Assembly: GCA_951640165.1 (NCBI GenBank)
Contig: OX621252.1
Coordinates: forward strand, 16,575,934 to 16,639,933
Length of the DNA: 64,000 bases
Direction: 5' to 3'
Source of the DNA: Pseudoips prasinana
Lineage: Eukaryota > Arthropoda > Insecta > Lepidoptera > Nolidae
This document shows positions 49,001 to 59,556 of this stretch, one piece after another. The notes beneath the pieces were generated by a model. The model made no database searches and had not been told where the DNA came from. It saw only the letters and a program-made list of their open reading frames with translations. Within the stretch, counting starts at the first letter, position 1. Every line of letters starts with the position of its first letter. The translations under genes and the position numbers were made by a program.

Positions 49001-51389
49001 TAGGTACCTACTCAGCCAGAATTAACACAGTAAATAGACAATGGCGGGTAACGGCAACGAAATGGGGCAATATTTATGTCTGACGAGTTCAGCTTGCATA
49101 GTGACGAATGATGATAATAATATGAAATCACAGAAAGAACACGAGTCTATTACTGTGAGCATGAGGATTGGCAGAACACTGGGGAAATACATGAGTCTTC
49201 GAAACCATGCTAGCTACTCAAGGTTTATTTCAGACAATTATTATTATCTCATCTTATTCACTTAACTTAGTTATTTAGAATGGAATAGAGAGCACAGCAA
49301 TTATTGTGTATATACAAATATACATTTATCCAGGCATTAAAAAATTGGAAGATATGTTTGCTGGATTCAAAAGAATTAAGTAGTAAAGAATATAAATGCA
49401 CTAGACGGAAGTATACTAAAGGGACTAGAACACGCAATTTGCTTTCCTAAATTCAACAATATCATAGAAACAATACATATTTCACAGAGTCAAATACTTC
49501 TAAGCATGTGATTCGAATATGAACAATACCTATTGTTCTGTTAAGTTTCATATTACAGCAACGTAATTATTACGTTGCTGTAATATGAAACTTATAAAGT
49601 GCGTACGTGTTAACTTTATCAATCAACCCAGTATAAGTACTCACTTAACAAATCTCCTCATGATTAATGAATGAAGAAAGTGGGATTAATTACCCAAATA
49701 ATATTATAAATAAAACCGGCCAAGTGCGTATCGGGCTCGCTCATGAAGGGTTCCGTAGCAGCAAGTATTTCAGTTCATTAAATGAAAGGTAAATTGCGGT
49801 TTACGATTTATGACGTATTAAAAAAACTACTTACTAGATCTAGTTCAAACCAACTTTCGTTGTTAGTTTGTATGGTAATGTACATCATATATATTTTTTA
49901 GTTTTATCCCTCCCTTATTTTAGAAGTTACAGGAGGGGAGACTCATTTTACCAATTTGGAAGTGTCTCTCGAGCAAACTATTCAGTTTAGAAGAAAATGA
50001 TATTAGAAACCTAAATATCATTTTTAAATACCTATCCATAAACAGCCCACATGCATGGGTACGATGAAAATAAAAATTGAGTTTCTGTTCTATGTATGGG
50101 GACTCCCCCAAAAATTATTGTTATTTTTCTATTTTTGTGTAAAAATCTTAATGCGGTTCACCGAATACATCTACTTACCAAGTTTCAACAGTACAGCTCT
50201 TATAATTTCGGAAAAAAGTGGCTGTGACATTCGGACGCACAGACAGACAGACATGACGAATCTATAAGGGTTCCGTTTTTTGCCATTTGGCTACGGAACC
50301 CTAAAAATGCGAACAGTTGTATGTTTATCAGATTACAATCACGCCTAATTACCTGATCGAATTAGCATAATTGACACACAGACTGTTCAAGTATCACATA
50401 CATTTATACCCACTCATTTCTCCCTCCTAAATATGGTAAAGTTACTTATATTTAAACAAGAATATTAATTTTAATTACCTTTCAGTCATTTTAAACGGTT
50501 TAGGTGTGGTTATACTTTTTCGGCGACGCATAGGCGATCCCGCACGTTTCCTTAGAGGACTTGAAGGCATGCTTTGGGTTTTGAATTCATCATCTAAATC
50601 TGGCTTTGGGCTCTCAAATTTTGTGCCTACAAAGAAGCTATCAAACTTATGATCCACTTCATTTTTATTTTCAATTTTTGCATCGTTCCATGATATAGAA
50701 CAGGCAGAGTGATTTCTTTTTGGACGTTCAATTCTAGTCTTTTCCAAATTACTTTTAACCGGAGCTATTTTTAGTTCATTATTGTCCATTTTCTTTTCCA
50801 CATTCCCTGTCTTACGTACTGAACGCTTCAAACAAGTTCCTGAACCGTTGGATTGCAAGACTTTGGACTGATTAGAAGAACTCGACGTATCATTTTTAAT
50901 ATTAATTTTAATGTTACTTCTATCTTTTTCTCCCGTTGATAATTTTCGTCTAAAACTGTAATTTGATTTAGTTTTGTTATTTTTATTTCTGATAGTAGGG
51001 TGACAGTTAGTATCTTCTGCCTTATCTAGAAAATGATCAGAAGCTTTATCACTATGATGTATACAATCGTCTACTACTTCGATTGTAAGACCCAACATAA
51101 CTTGCTTTTTTTCCCTTAAAGATTTTAGCGTGGAATAAAATTCTTCAGTAGGCAAATGATGGATTTCATTGTAATCAGGTATACTGCGGTAAAACTCTTT
51201 TAGTTTCTCTGCATCCACATTTGCCACGGGTGCGGAAGATGTAGAAGATGAAGCGATAGAAGATTTCCGGTTAATAAATTTCGACACATTCCCATTACGT
51301 TCATAAGCCGATTTAGGCATTTTACTAATAGGGTCTACTGGAACTCGGAGACATGAGTTCTTAAATACACTATTAATGTTATTGGTCAT
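46026..51389 (-). CDS. FAM161-family ciliary/centrosomal protein, 6 coding exons, 751 aa
   Basis: Coding exons: 51389-50479, 48830-48666, 47808-47587, 47439-47154, 46912-46623, 46407-46026. Phases agree (2,2,2,0,2). The first 300 residues are Ser/Lys-rich and low in complexity. The conserved FAM161 core follows: RFKANPVP with PLYDKILEDQ (exon 2), MKPFSFTKREE with RFRARPVPKN (exon 3), and a basic coiled-coil region rich in Arg and Glu (exons 4-6, for example RRDEERMRREEF). Vertebrate FAM161A binds microtubules at the centriole and connecting cilium of photoreceptors, and related proteins occur in sperm; a similar structural role is inferred. The donor chosen for exon 2 (AG before GTTCAC) keeps frame and gives the family-like DQAMRRAI; a second GT 28 bp downstream would break frame. 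The gene is convergent with the protease. Confidence 0.88.
49542..49594. repeat. perfect hairpin, 25-bp arms, 3-base loop
   Basis: TAAGTTTCATATTACAGCAA continues to CGTAA, then TTA, then the exact inverse complement. It lies in FAM161 intron 1. Confidence 0.85.
49713..50306 (+). repeat. GGTTCCGTAG-ended interspersed repeat, full copy
   Basis: It has the same ends and internal order as 43524-44105 (AAACCGGCCAAGTGCG at the left, GGCTACGGAACCCT at the right). It lies in FAM161 intron 1, antisense to the gene. Confidence 0.7.
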
Positions 51390-51476
51390 TACGAGAAATC
51401 ACAGACCCATCATTTTTACAGATTTTAGAAATCACATCTTAAATGAAGTACAGTGATTGTTGTGGAATAATTGACG

Positions 51477-51490
51477 GTTGTCATGGAAAT
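51477..51490 (-). promoter_or_regulatory. RFX X-box upstream of FAM161
   Basis: On the gene strand the sequence is ATTTCCATGACAAC, which fits the X-box consensus RYYNYYATRRNRAC at every position. It lies 88 bp before the ATG, within the distance usual for ciliary genes controlled by RFX factors. The match is seen directly; control by RFX is inferred. Confidence 0.7.
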
Positions 51491-51499
51491 GGTGTTTAA

Positions 51500-52255
51500 T
51501 AATTTTCGTGCCCTTCAGTCGCGGATAAAAACAAGAACGATGTTTAATTATAATGGTATGTTTTATCATTGATATCAATGGTATGTACGCTTACTATTGT
51601 GAACTTACTGAGTATTAAGGGCCTAGTCAAAGAAGCTTGAAGTTATATTTCAAGAATAAGTGTGACATTAGGAACTAGTAGAAAGAACAGTTAATCATGC
51701 GTAAATTGGAGCGAAATTTATGATGAATCAAAGGTTGCCATGTGTTATAAAATACCTGATTACCGAGGATTCAAAGAACTTATATTAAATTACAAAAAAC
51801 GTATTTTTTTTTTCAATGTAAGTACTTCACTCGTTATGCTCACCATATCACGTATGTTTATACATGTATAATGTTTACAGGTTATTATATTATATTGGCT
51901 GACTTGGTAATATAGATTAAGTCAACGAGCTCATGAGTCAATATAATCTTAGTAAAAAAATAAGTTTAATTAAATTGAACCAATTCTAGTCTCGTTTTAT
52001 AAATATTAACTATAATCATGACACCTATATTTCTGCATAAGATAGGCTAGCTCGAGTTTTATACAAGTTATAAGAAATTCTAATTTTTCTCTGCTGTAGT
52101 TCGTGACAGCGGCGCGGCAGCAACAGGTTATAATTATATCCATTGTTATACCTAATTAGAAGTCAGACTGGCAGCAATAATTGAACATCTATGGTTACAA
52201 AAAACAATACAGTGTTCAGTCAATCGCAGTACCTGTATCAAGATATTATCTAAAT
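51500..52255. other. spacer upstream of FAM161
   Basis: A+T-rich spacer. No gene recognised. Confidence 0.3.
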
Positions 52256-52268
52256 TTACTATATAGGT

Positions 52269-52449
52269 CCTTACAAAAGCCAAGGAACGGAAGGATATAC
52301 CATGTGACTGGCTGGAAGATCTTACCTTCTCCGTAGAGAACCATTATCATTCGCTTCTGCAAATTAGTGACAACAACGTGATGAACGACTCCGAGCAAAT
52401 TCAGCACGAACAATATGACTGGCATTTAGTTGAACAAGATGTCACATAG
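52269..52449 (+). CDS. possible orphan terminal exon
   Basis: After TATATAG, a frame of 60 codons without an in-frame ATG near its start runs to TAG. It begins VLTKAKERKDIPCDWLEDL and ends WHLVEQDVT. The composition looks coding (many D, E, H, W residues, no stop), and an in-frame stop directly before it fits an acceptor boundary. No upstream partner exon was found and I do not recognise the protein. It could be the end of a real gene or a captured exon. Confidence 0.3.
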
Positions 52450-53241
52450 TCAGTAGAAACTTATGTCTACTCTATTTATTCATTTGCTTTACCTCCGTCC
52501 ATGTGTGTGTCCATAAGTTTGCCAACAAAACCAGCGCTAGGTGTCCCCCACGTAACTTATACAGAGATGGTGACCTTTAAGCAAAGGATACAGGAGAGAT
52601 GTAAAGTCAAAATGTTACTTTTTATTGTTCAATTTATGTCTTGACGTTCATCTTCTTATGTATTTTTTTTTTCATTTAATAATTTTCATTACGTACTACA
52701 TCGGGTAAATACGCAACACAGCCGTGATTGTGGTGCCTACATCAACAGATCTGCGTACTCGGCCTCACACTCTGGTGGTTTTACTCTGCGATCTTTTTAA
52801 AGATATCACGAGCCTATTGCGTAGTATACAGCTGTTTAAAAAATAATCTAAATTAAAATCAATTTACAACCCTATAGCTTCAATAAACGTAGGTAATTAT
52901 TTCATCTACTACACTTAGTTTCCATACTGTCCATATTTATACTGTGCTACGATAAGGCGACAACTCGGCTACAGCTAGCCGACGCGACGCCTAGGCTACG
53001 GCTAGACGACGCTGACGACGGCACGCTTATGGTGAGCTTGTTCCGAGGCGAGACGTTTACGTTACGATTCCGATTAGTGTGCTTTACAGTAGGGAGTGAT
53101 ATGGTTATAGTCCGTTTCCGAGTTGATATTTGTGCCTGTTAGGGTGTTTGGCAAATGCTTGCTTTTGAGGCGCGAGGTCGTGGGTTCGATTCCCACCCAG
53201 GACAGATATTTGTGTACATTAACATGTCTGTTTGTCCTGAG

Positions 53242-53420
53242 CCTCTAGCACGAGTTCCTGCAGATTACTTACTCGATAACACGTACAGTTTCCTCCCATA
53301 CATTGAGCACCAGCGCCTCTCGCGGTAACTATTAAGAACTAAAACTCTGGTGCTCAATGTATGGGACGAAACTGTACGTGTGATCGAGTAAGTAAACTGC
53401 AGGAACTCGTGCTTGAGGCA
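53242..53420. mobile_element. 179-bp foldback MITE with 5-bp duplication
   Basis: The arms include CAAGCACGAGTTCCTGCAG-like termini and ATGTATGGGA/TCCCATACAT inside. CTGAG is present on both sides (53237-53241 and 53421-53425). Confidence 0.75.
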
Positions 53421-53431
53421 CTGAGTCTGGA

Positions 53432-53613
53432 TCTAATCACACTAATATCCTAAAGGTGAAAGTTTTTGAGTGTGTATGTTTGTTACTCTTTCACGCAAAA
53501 ACTACCGGACGGATTTTGATGAAACTTTGTAGTAGTATAGCTTATATATCAGAATAACACATAGGCTATAATTTATAAAGATTAACGCGGGTAAAACCGT
53601 GGGGCACAGCTAG
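53432..53613 (+). mobile_element. short Helitron inside the SINE
   Basis: It starts TCTAATCACACTAATAT after A and ends GGGGCACAGCTAG before T. The SINE sequence resumes directly at 53614, which defines both ends precisely. Confidence 0.85.
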
Positions 53614-54292
53614 TTATCTATATAAGTATGTATTTACAAAGGAATGTAGTATACGTAGTACCTATATCAGTTATACCTATATTATATATCAGCTCTGCTT
53701 AGTTTGGGATCAGATGGCCGTGTGTAAATAATGTCATAGGATATTATTATTATTATGTGCCTTAACGCAGCTGAGTTGCCATTGCCACACATACGATGTA
53801 GCCGATTCCGATTTATCGATACCTACATCAACTATTTGGACTCTCAACAAAGACACTACGAACAAACAAAGTGATCTCTCAGCTAACCACAGTACAAGCA
53901 ATGCAATAATAAAATTAAGGTAGAGCTGGAAAAAGGATTGCGATCACTGGGCTTAACACCTCGCCTAGTCAGAACATCTTTACCAAAAACTATGTTCAAA
54001 AAACAACTATAAACTATGTTCAATGGCACAATTCATGTTTTTAGAATTAGGGATACTATTTTTTGTTGAGGAATTGAAAAATATTATATAGCAATCCTTC
54101 CTGACATAAACGTCAGATTAGAAAAAAACAAATAATTTCGTAACCTCAAATTACGTTTGCGGTTTATTTATCACAATAAATTACAATAATTGTGCATGAA
54201 ATATTTACAGAAACACTTCGAGATCAAATCAAATATCAGTACTCTATTAAAAGCAATCTTTATCGCAAACATTTCCATTAATTGCCGATAAA

Positions 54293-57200
54293 ATGTTATT
54301 AAGTAATAATATAAGGCGGTTAGTCGTAAGCCAATTAAAATGTAATAAGCAGGTGATAACTAGTGTCCGTACGATGAGTATTGCTGAAGATAATCAGACT
54401 ACGCCATCAGGGACCGATAGAGGAAACTATGACGTTATTATTGCTGGTGGGGGGATGGTGGGATGCACCCTTGCATGTGCCTTTGGTAAGTATCAACAAT
54501 ATGCTTTTCTGGCAGTCTTGCCTGTAAAATCTAGGTCAGTTGTGTCTCAATACTGTTGATGCCAATTTCAAAATAATTTAACTATATCCATATTTAGGTA
54601 CCGAGAATGTAAGATGTGCCATTTTCTGTTTTTCTTTTATCTTTTCGGTTGATTACGCTCTTGCTATGCTCTTCAGTGAGAGCTATGCATTGTTGGGGCT
54701 TAAAGCTAATGTCTGTCTTGGGAATGTTGTGGCGCTTCAGTTATTAACTACCAAATCCTTATTTCTAATTATGGCAACCTTGTTTTGGTACTAAAATAGG
54801 TAACATTGGTAAAATAAATACTAAAATTAATGTGTTACATCTTGAATAGCCTCAACACTTCAGCCTTAGTCAAATAATTCCCTCACATTAAATAAAACTA
54901 AGTAAGGTAAGGTGTAATATAAGAGTCCCCCTTTTATAGCATAACTTTTTCGGCATTATTTCCCATGACAATGCATAGCATAAACTTCATGCTGGAGAAA
55001 TTTTATGCCACACATTCAAAACTTGTAATTTTGTTAGTCCAAATCATCTTTAGGCAAGCATTTCATATCGATAATATTAGGTCTTTACCTATGAAATTGC
55101 CGTTCTGCAGTACTGGCCATTTCAAATCAAAATAATTTTTGTTTGGCTAAGAATTCTAATTTCAAATTAATTTTATTTTAAAAACATGGATTCTTTTTTC
55201 CAAAAGTAGTCATTTCTTTATTGATTAGTGTTACATTTTCATCGCATTTCAATCTTTTTCGTCATCATGGATACGTTAAAAATTCGAGTAATTATGGAAT
55301 ATGAGTACCGTCGTGGCAGCAACGCGGCACAAGCGGCACGCAACATCAACGACGTTTACGGAGCTAACACTACAAACCAACGCACCACCTGTTATTGGTT
55401 TGCTCGCTTCCGTTCTGGAAATTTCGACCTGAAAAATGAACCTCGCGGTCGTCCGAAGACTTTGGTCGACAATGACGAATTAAAGGCGGTTGTGGAAGCT
55501 GATGATACACAATCTACGGCTGAATTAGCAGCAGCTTTCGACGTTAGCGTCAAAACAATATTGGTCCATTTGCGTCAAATTAGCAAGGTAAAAAAGCTTG
55601 ACAAATGGGTGCCCCACGAACTCAATGATCGCCAGCGCGAAGTACGCGTCGAGACGTGCCTTGCACTGCTCAACAGACACACAAATGAAGGAATTTTGAA
55701 CCGCATTGTTACCTGCGATGAAAAATGGATTCTGTTTGATAACCGCAAGCGCTCAGCAAGTTGGTTGGATCCTGGTTCAGCACCTAAACAATGCCCTAAA
55801 CGAAAACTTACCCCTAGAAAAGTGATGGTCACTGTTTGGTGGTCTAGCGCCGGTGTGATTCATCACAGCTTCTTACCAAACGGGGTGAGCATTACTGCAG
55901 ATGTGTACTGTGAAGAACTGAGCACAATGATGGAGAAGCTGGCGCATCTCCAACCAGCATTGGTCAATCGCTCGTCTCCGCTGCTCCTGCACGACAACGC
56001 GCGACCTCATACTGCACAGCAGACGGTCTCCAAGTTGCAAGAACTGGGGTTGGAAGCTCTCCGTCATCCGCCCTACTCACCAGACCTTGCGCCTACAGAC
56101 TACTACTTTTTCCAGAATTTGGATAACTTCTTGGCGGGAAAAAAATTCAATACCCGAGAGGCAGTACAAAATGCCTTTGAAGAATTTGTTGCCTCCCGTC
56201 CAGCTGATTTCTTTAAGAAGGGCATCAATAAACTGCCACTGCGATGGCAAAGATGCATTGATTGCATGGGTGATTACTTCGATTAATACAAATAAAAAAA
56301 TTCATGAAAAAAATTCGTTTAAATTTTTTCATACAAAACGGCAATTTCATAGGTAAAGACCTATTATAATTATTCAAAATTAGAATTATTATGTCACAGA
56401 AAGTTCACAGTCAGAATCATCTTTTGGCATGCATTTCATATTGATAATCATTAAAAGGTGCAACTATCCTATCTCAGAAAGGTTACCATTGGAATCATTT
56501 TTGACATAGAATTCATTTCCATAATTTTTCTGCATGTATTTTTTATTTAGCTTTAAGAAGCATGAAAACTTGCAAGTAAGCAAGCTAACATGCAGCAGCA
56601 TGGTTTCTGTCATGGTCACAGTCTATAGCGGTCCCACTCTATATTTATAAAAAGATATTAACTTGCTATTTATTATTCAGTTTAATTGGCAGATTAAGCT
56701 CTACATTAACTATTCATGGTACACCTTGTAAATTAATAAAATTAAAGTCAATATATTAGAAATGAAATATTCTCAACAAATAGGCTGCTATAGTTGTCAA
56801 CATTGACTTTACAAAATAAAATTAAGCAGAATTGTATACCTCCTTAATAAATTGTAATTGCCTTGTGATTATTGTGAATTGCACCATAAATCATGGTACT
56901 ACCTATAATATACTTTTTAATGAAATTAATGCCAGTAAAAGTATATGCCTTGTATGTTTTCAGCTAAGAACTCATTGCTTTCAAATCTGAAAGTATTGTT
57001 GTTAGAGGGAGGAAGTCTGAAGCCATACCAAATAAAACCTGAGTACAGTAACAGAGTGGTAGCTCTAAATCAAAACACCAAAGCCCTTATGAGCTCACTC
57101 AACATATGGGGACATGTAGAAAACATGAGGTTACAGCCTGTAAGAAATATGCAAGTATGTACTTTCTATCTTACTTACTTTTTACCAATCTTAGTGCTAG

Positions 57201-57973
57201 CACCACTAACTAACATTACAATAGCCTGAAATTGTATGGTGAGGTAAAGCAGTGGTTGGTCCACATTGTATCTTGTATTCTGATATTATTAGAGTACATT
57301 AAATAAAGATTTACCAACATTCACTTGTGAGTGTAAGCAATCACTTCAATATTGTCATCATCTTGTCAGGCAAATACAATATAGGCCAACTGAAGGTTGT
57401 ATGGAAGAGGTCACTGCCACTGAAAATAATGCTCTGTAAATGGTGTGCATTTAAGTGTATTTATCTTATCAGCTAAATTACATTCACTCATACATTATGT
57501 CCATAATTTGAAGTTTGTAGATCTCACTATTATAGTCATAGTACACAGAGACACTGTTGCCCGGGATCCCTGGGGAAGAAATTCCCATGGGATAACGTTT
57601 ATGATGAGGCTGTCAGCCACATTTATTTATATAGTGTTATTAGACAGTTCCTTTATTAAATTAAAATAAAAAAATTGGTAAAAAAATATTGGTATTTAAT
57701 ATTTATTTTTTATTTCAGGTATGGGATGCATGTTCAGATGCTATGATAGCATTTAGTAGTGCTGAGATGCTGGATGATGATGTAGCTTATATTGTAGAAA
57801 ATGATGTATTGCTCCATGCTGTCAACACTGAGCTCAACAACACCCAGAGCAAAAATGTTACAGTTCTGTGTAATGCAAGAATATCAGGATATGAACTATC
57901 AAAAGGACAAGTGTCTTCTCCAAAAAGTGTGGTCAAAATGTGCAACGGAGACACCTACTCATGTGAGTTATTG
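54293..57973 (+). CDS. COQ6 ubiquinone-biosynthesis monooxygenase, N-terminal half
   Basis: Exons 54293-54485, 56964-57154 and 57719-57973 join in frame (phases 1,0) to 213 residues and end at a normal GTAAG donor. Residues 1-30 are basic and hydroxylated, as in a mitochondrial presequence. The FAD dinucleotide-binding motif IIAGGGMVG is at 49-57, followed by VLLLEGG and SNRVVALNQNTKAL, then PVRNMQ with VWDACSDAMI, all typical of COQ6, a flavoprotein that hydroxylates the ubiquinone ring in mitochondria. The family has about 470 residues; the later GADG and GDAAH flavin motifs are not found in the rest of the window. The gene is therefore cut short, or continues past 64 kb with the TRPA gene inside an intron. 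A mariner sits in intron 1. Confidence 0.85.
55077..56364 (+). mobile_element. intact mariner element, copy 2 (1288 bp)
   Basis: It has the same length and ends as the copy at 8505-9792, with TA on both sides (55075-55076, 56365-56366). It is inserted in COQ6 intron 1 in the gene's own orientation. Confidence 0.9.
55267..56286 (+). CDS. mariner transposase, 339 aa
   Basis: The same transposase as at 8695, differing from it at three residues: Ser for Gly before KVKKLD, Thr for Ser in NRHTNEG, and Ser for Asn in RSASWLD. None of these touches the WVPHEL motif or the three catalytic aspartates. The frame is open from start to stop, so the protein could be functional. The near-identity of two copies 46 kb apart implies recent transposition or gene conversion. 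Confidence 0.9.
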   Translation: MDTLKIRVIMEYEYRRGSNAAQAARNINDVYGANTTNQRTTCYWFARFRSGNFDLKNEPRGRPKTLVDNDELKAVVEADDTQSTAELAAAFDVSVKTILVHLRQISKVKKLDKWVPHELNDRQREVRVETCLALLNRHTNEGILNRIVTCDEKWILFDNRKRSASWLDPGSAPKQCPKRKLTPRKVMVTVWWSSAGVIHHSFLPNGVSITADVYCEELSTMMEKLAHLQPALVNRSSPLLLHDNARPHTAQQTVSKLQELGLEALRHPPYSPDLAPTDYYFFQNLDNFLAGKKFNTREAVQNAFEEFVASRPADFFKKGINKLPLRWQRCIDCMGDYFD

Positions 57974-57979
57974 GTAAGT

Positions 57980-58380
57980 AGGTAGATATAACTTTATTTT
58001 GCTTACTCTACTCAGTTTCTCAGATGGCTGTGTGTGAATAATGTCAAATTTGAATCTGCTGCAGCTTGAATTATGGACTTTAAAAGTTAGCCTAGGAAGA
58101 TTTTTCTGTTTCACCAGACTTTATTCCCTGAATTTGTAGATATGATCCGATAGTTGTAATGGTTCTTAAAAGAAGGATTAATATTCTAGTGACTTTTATA
58201 CAGTCAGTATTTCGTAAAGTAGGTTATAACTTTATTCTGTGAAAGAAAAATATATCACGTTAATAAATACATTACTTTACTAGCAGTATGATAACATAAT
58301 ATAATTAATTAGTAGTAGTAAAAGTATCATGAGTCATATTACCCTTGTGGTTGTTTGTAGTCCAACCTAATCAAAGCTTG
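57980..58380. other. sequence after the last COQ6 exon
   Basis: No further COQ6 exon. A short SINE-tail fragment (CTCAGATGGCTGTGTGTGAA) lies near 58018-58045. Confidence 0.4.
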
Positions 58381-58385
58381 TATTA

Positions 58386-58605
58386 TCGATACCGGGGGCT
58401 CTACCCGACGACGACGACTACGACTTAATCAATCGTTAAATTGGCTTAAACGTTGACCATCGATTCCGGACCATTTGTGACGTCACATGTGCTCATGGAA
58501 GCCGATTTAACGACTGATTAAGTCATTTTTAACCTTTATTTATTGAACGCCACTTAAGAAATCGATGTTCGGCGACGTAGCCGGTAGAGGCCCTGACATT
58601 GGATT
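58386..58605. mobile_element. foldback repeat with a CRE/E-box core, copy 2
   Basis: The ends ACCGGGGGCTCTACC and GGTAGAGGCCC are partly inverted. The centre carries TGACGTCACATGTG at 58478-58491, as in the copy near 42563. Confidence 0.6.
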
Positions 58606-59007
58606 GTAATTCTTATGTAGATTTTTTATGAATTTTATCTGTGTTCATCAACATTTATACTTGTTTTGATATATGGCAACATTATCCAAGCATGTAATAA
58701 ATCTGGCTCCTAGATTATGTGCAGCTTTTTTGTCGTAAATAGGTGTGTCCACATATTTTATCTATATGATATATATCCCAAAAGTTAAAAGCGCGTTCCA
58801 AAATATCAATTCTCACTTTAAATTAGCAATAGCAATCGTGTATATTTAACGTGGAATGCCATTAAATACAATCGAAATAGAGATTCTCCTGTAACATATT
58901 GCAAATACAAACAATAAAGAAGTACATTAAGCTCGAACTTTAAATAACAAAATCTTTAATATAACATTATTTTTATTTCAAAATATCGCTGAAGGTAAAG
59001 CCATACC

Positions 59008-59231
59008 CAGAGGCGGATTAAATGTCTACAACGCCCTAGGCTCGCACCTCATCAGCGCCCCTCTTACTAATATGGTAAGCGCGAATTTTTCGATGGCGAA
59101 AGTTGACGGCGCGCGGCGCGGCGACTTGCTCTCTGGTAGGACTTTAAATTTATTCTTCGTTAAAAATATCCACGAGCGCACTTCTGTAAGCTCGCGCCCC
59201 TAGGCATGTGCTTATGGATAATCCGCCACTG
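59008..59231. mobile_element. 224-bp MITE, hAT-like ends
   Basis: It begins CAGAGGCGGATTA and ends TAATCCGCCACTG (inverse complement CAGTGGCGGATTA), the CAG...GGCGGA type of ends seen in hAT elements. Flanking 8-bp duplications are worn. Confidence 0.6.
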
Positions 59232-59556
59232 ACCATTTCGTAAAACAATTTTAAATTCTTATTGAGTATACAAAATATTCACATTTTGGTTGTGTATTAT
59301 TTTAAGTAGAACAATATAGTACATATAATACGTTATAAACAATGTGTAAAATACATACATAGTGTGTGATGTATGTTGATATTGTTCTTTAAACTATAGT
59401 TAAAATTGACGCACATATATGTTTTTCACAAGATATATTTGCTAAACATATTTGTTAATTGTTAAACACTTGCGACCAAAATCAATTTGGCTGGTGTCAG
59501 ATTATTTGTCCAGCACTATTTATGTCTCTTTTTGCAATATCAAAACACTTTAGTTG

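Larger units (their letters stand above)
53130..53762 (+). repeat. SINE carrying a nested MITE and Helitron
   Basis: The SINE head with GTGGGTTCGATTCCCACC (53165-53212) and the tail from TTATCTATATAAG (53614) to GGGATCAGATGGCCG belong to one copy. It is split first by the MITE at 53242-53420, then by the Helitron at 53432-53613. Confidence 0.8.
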
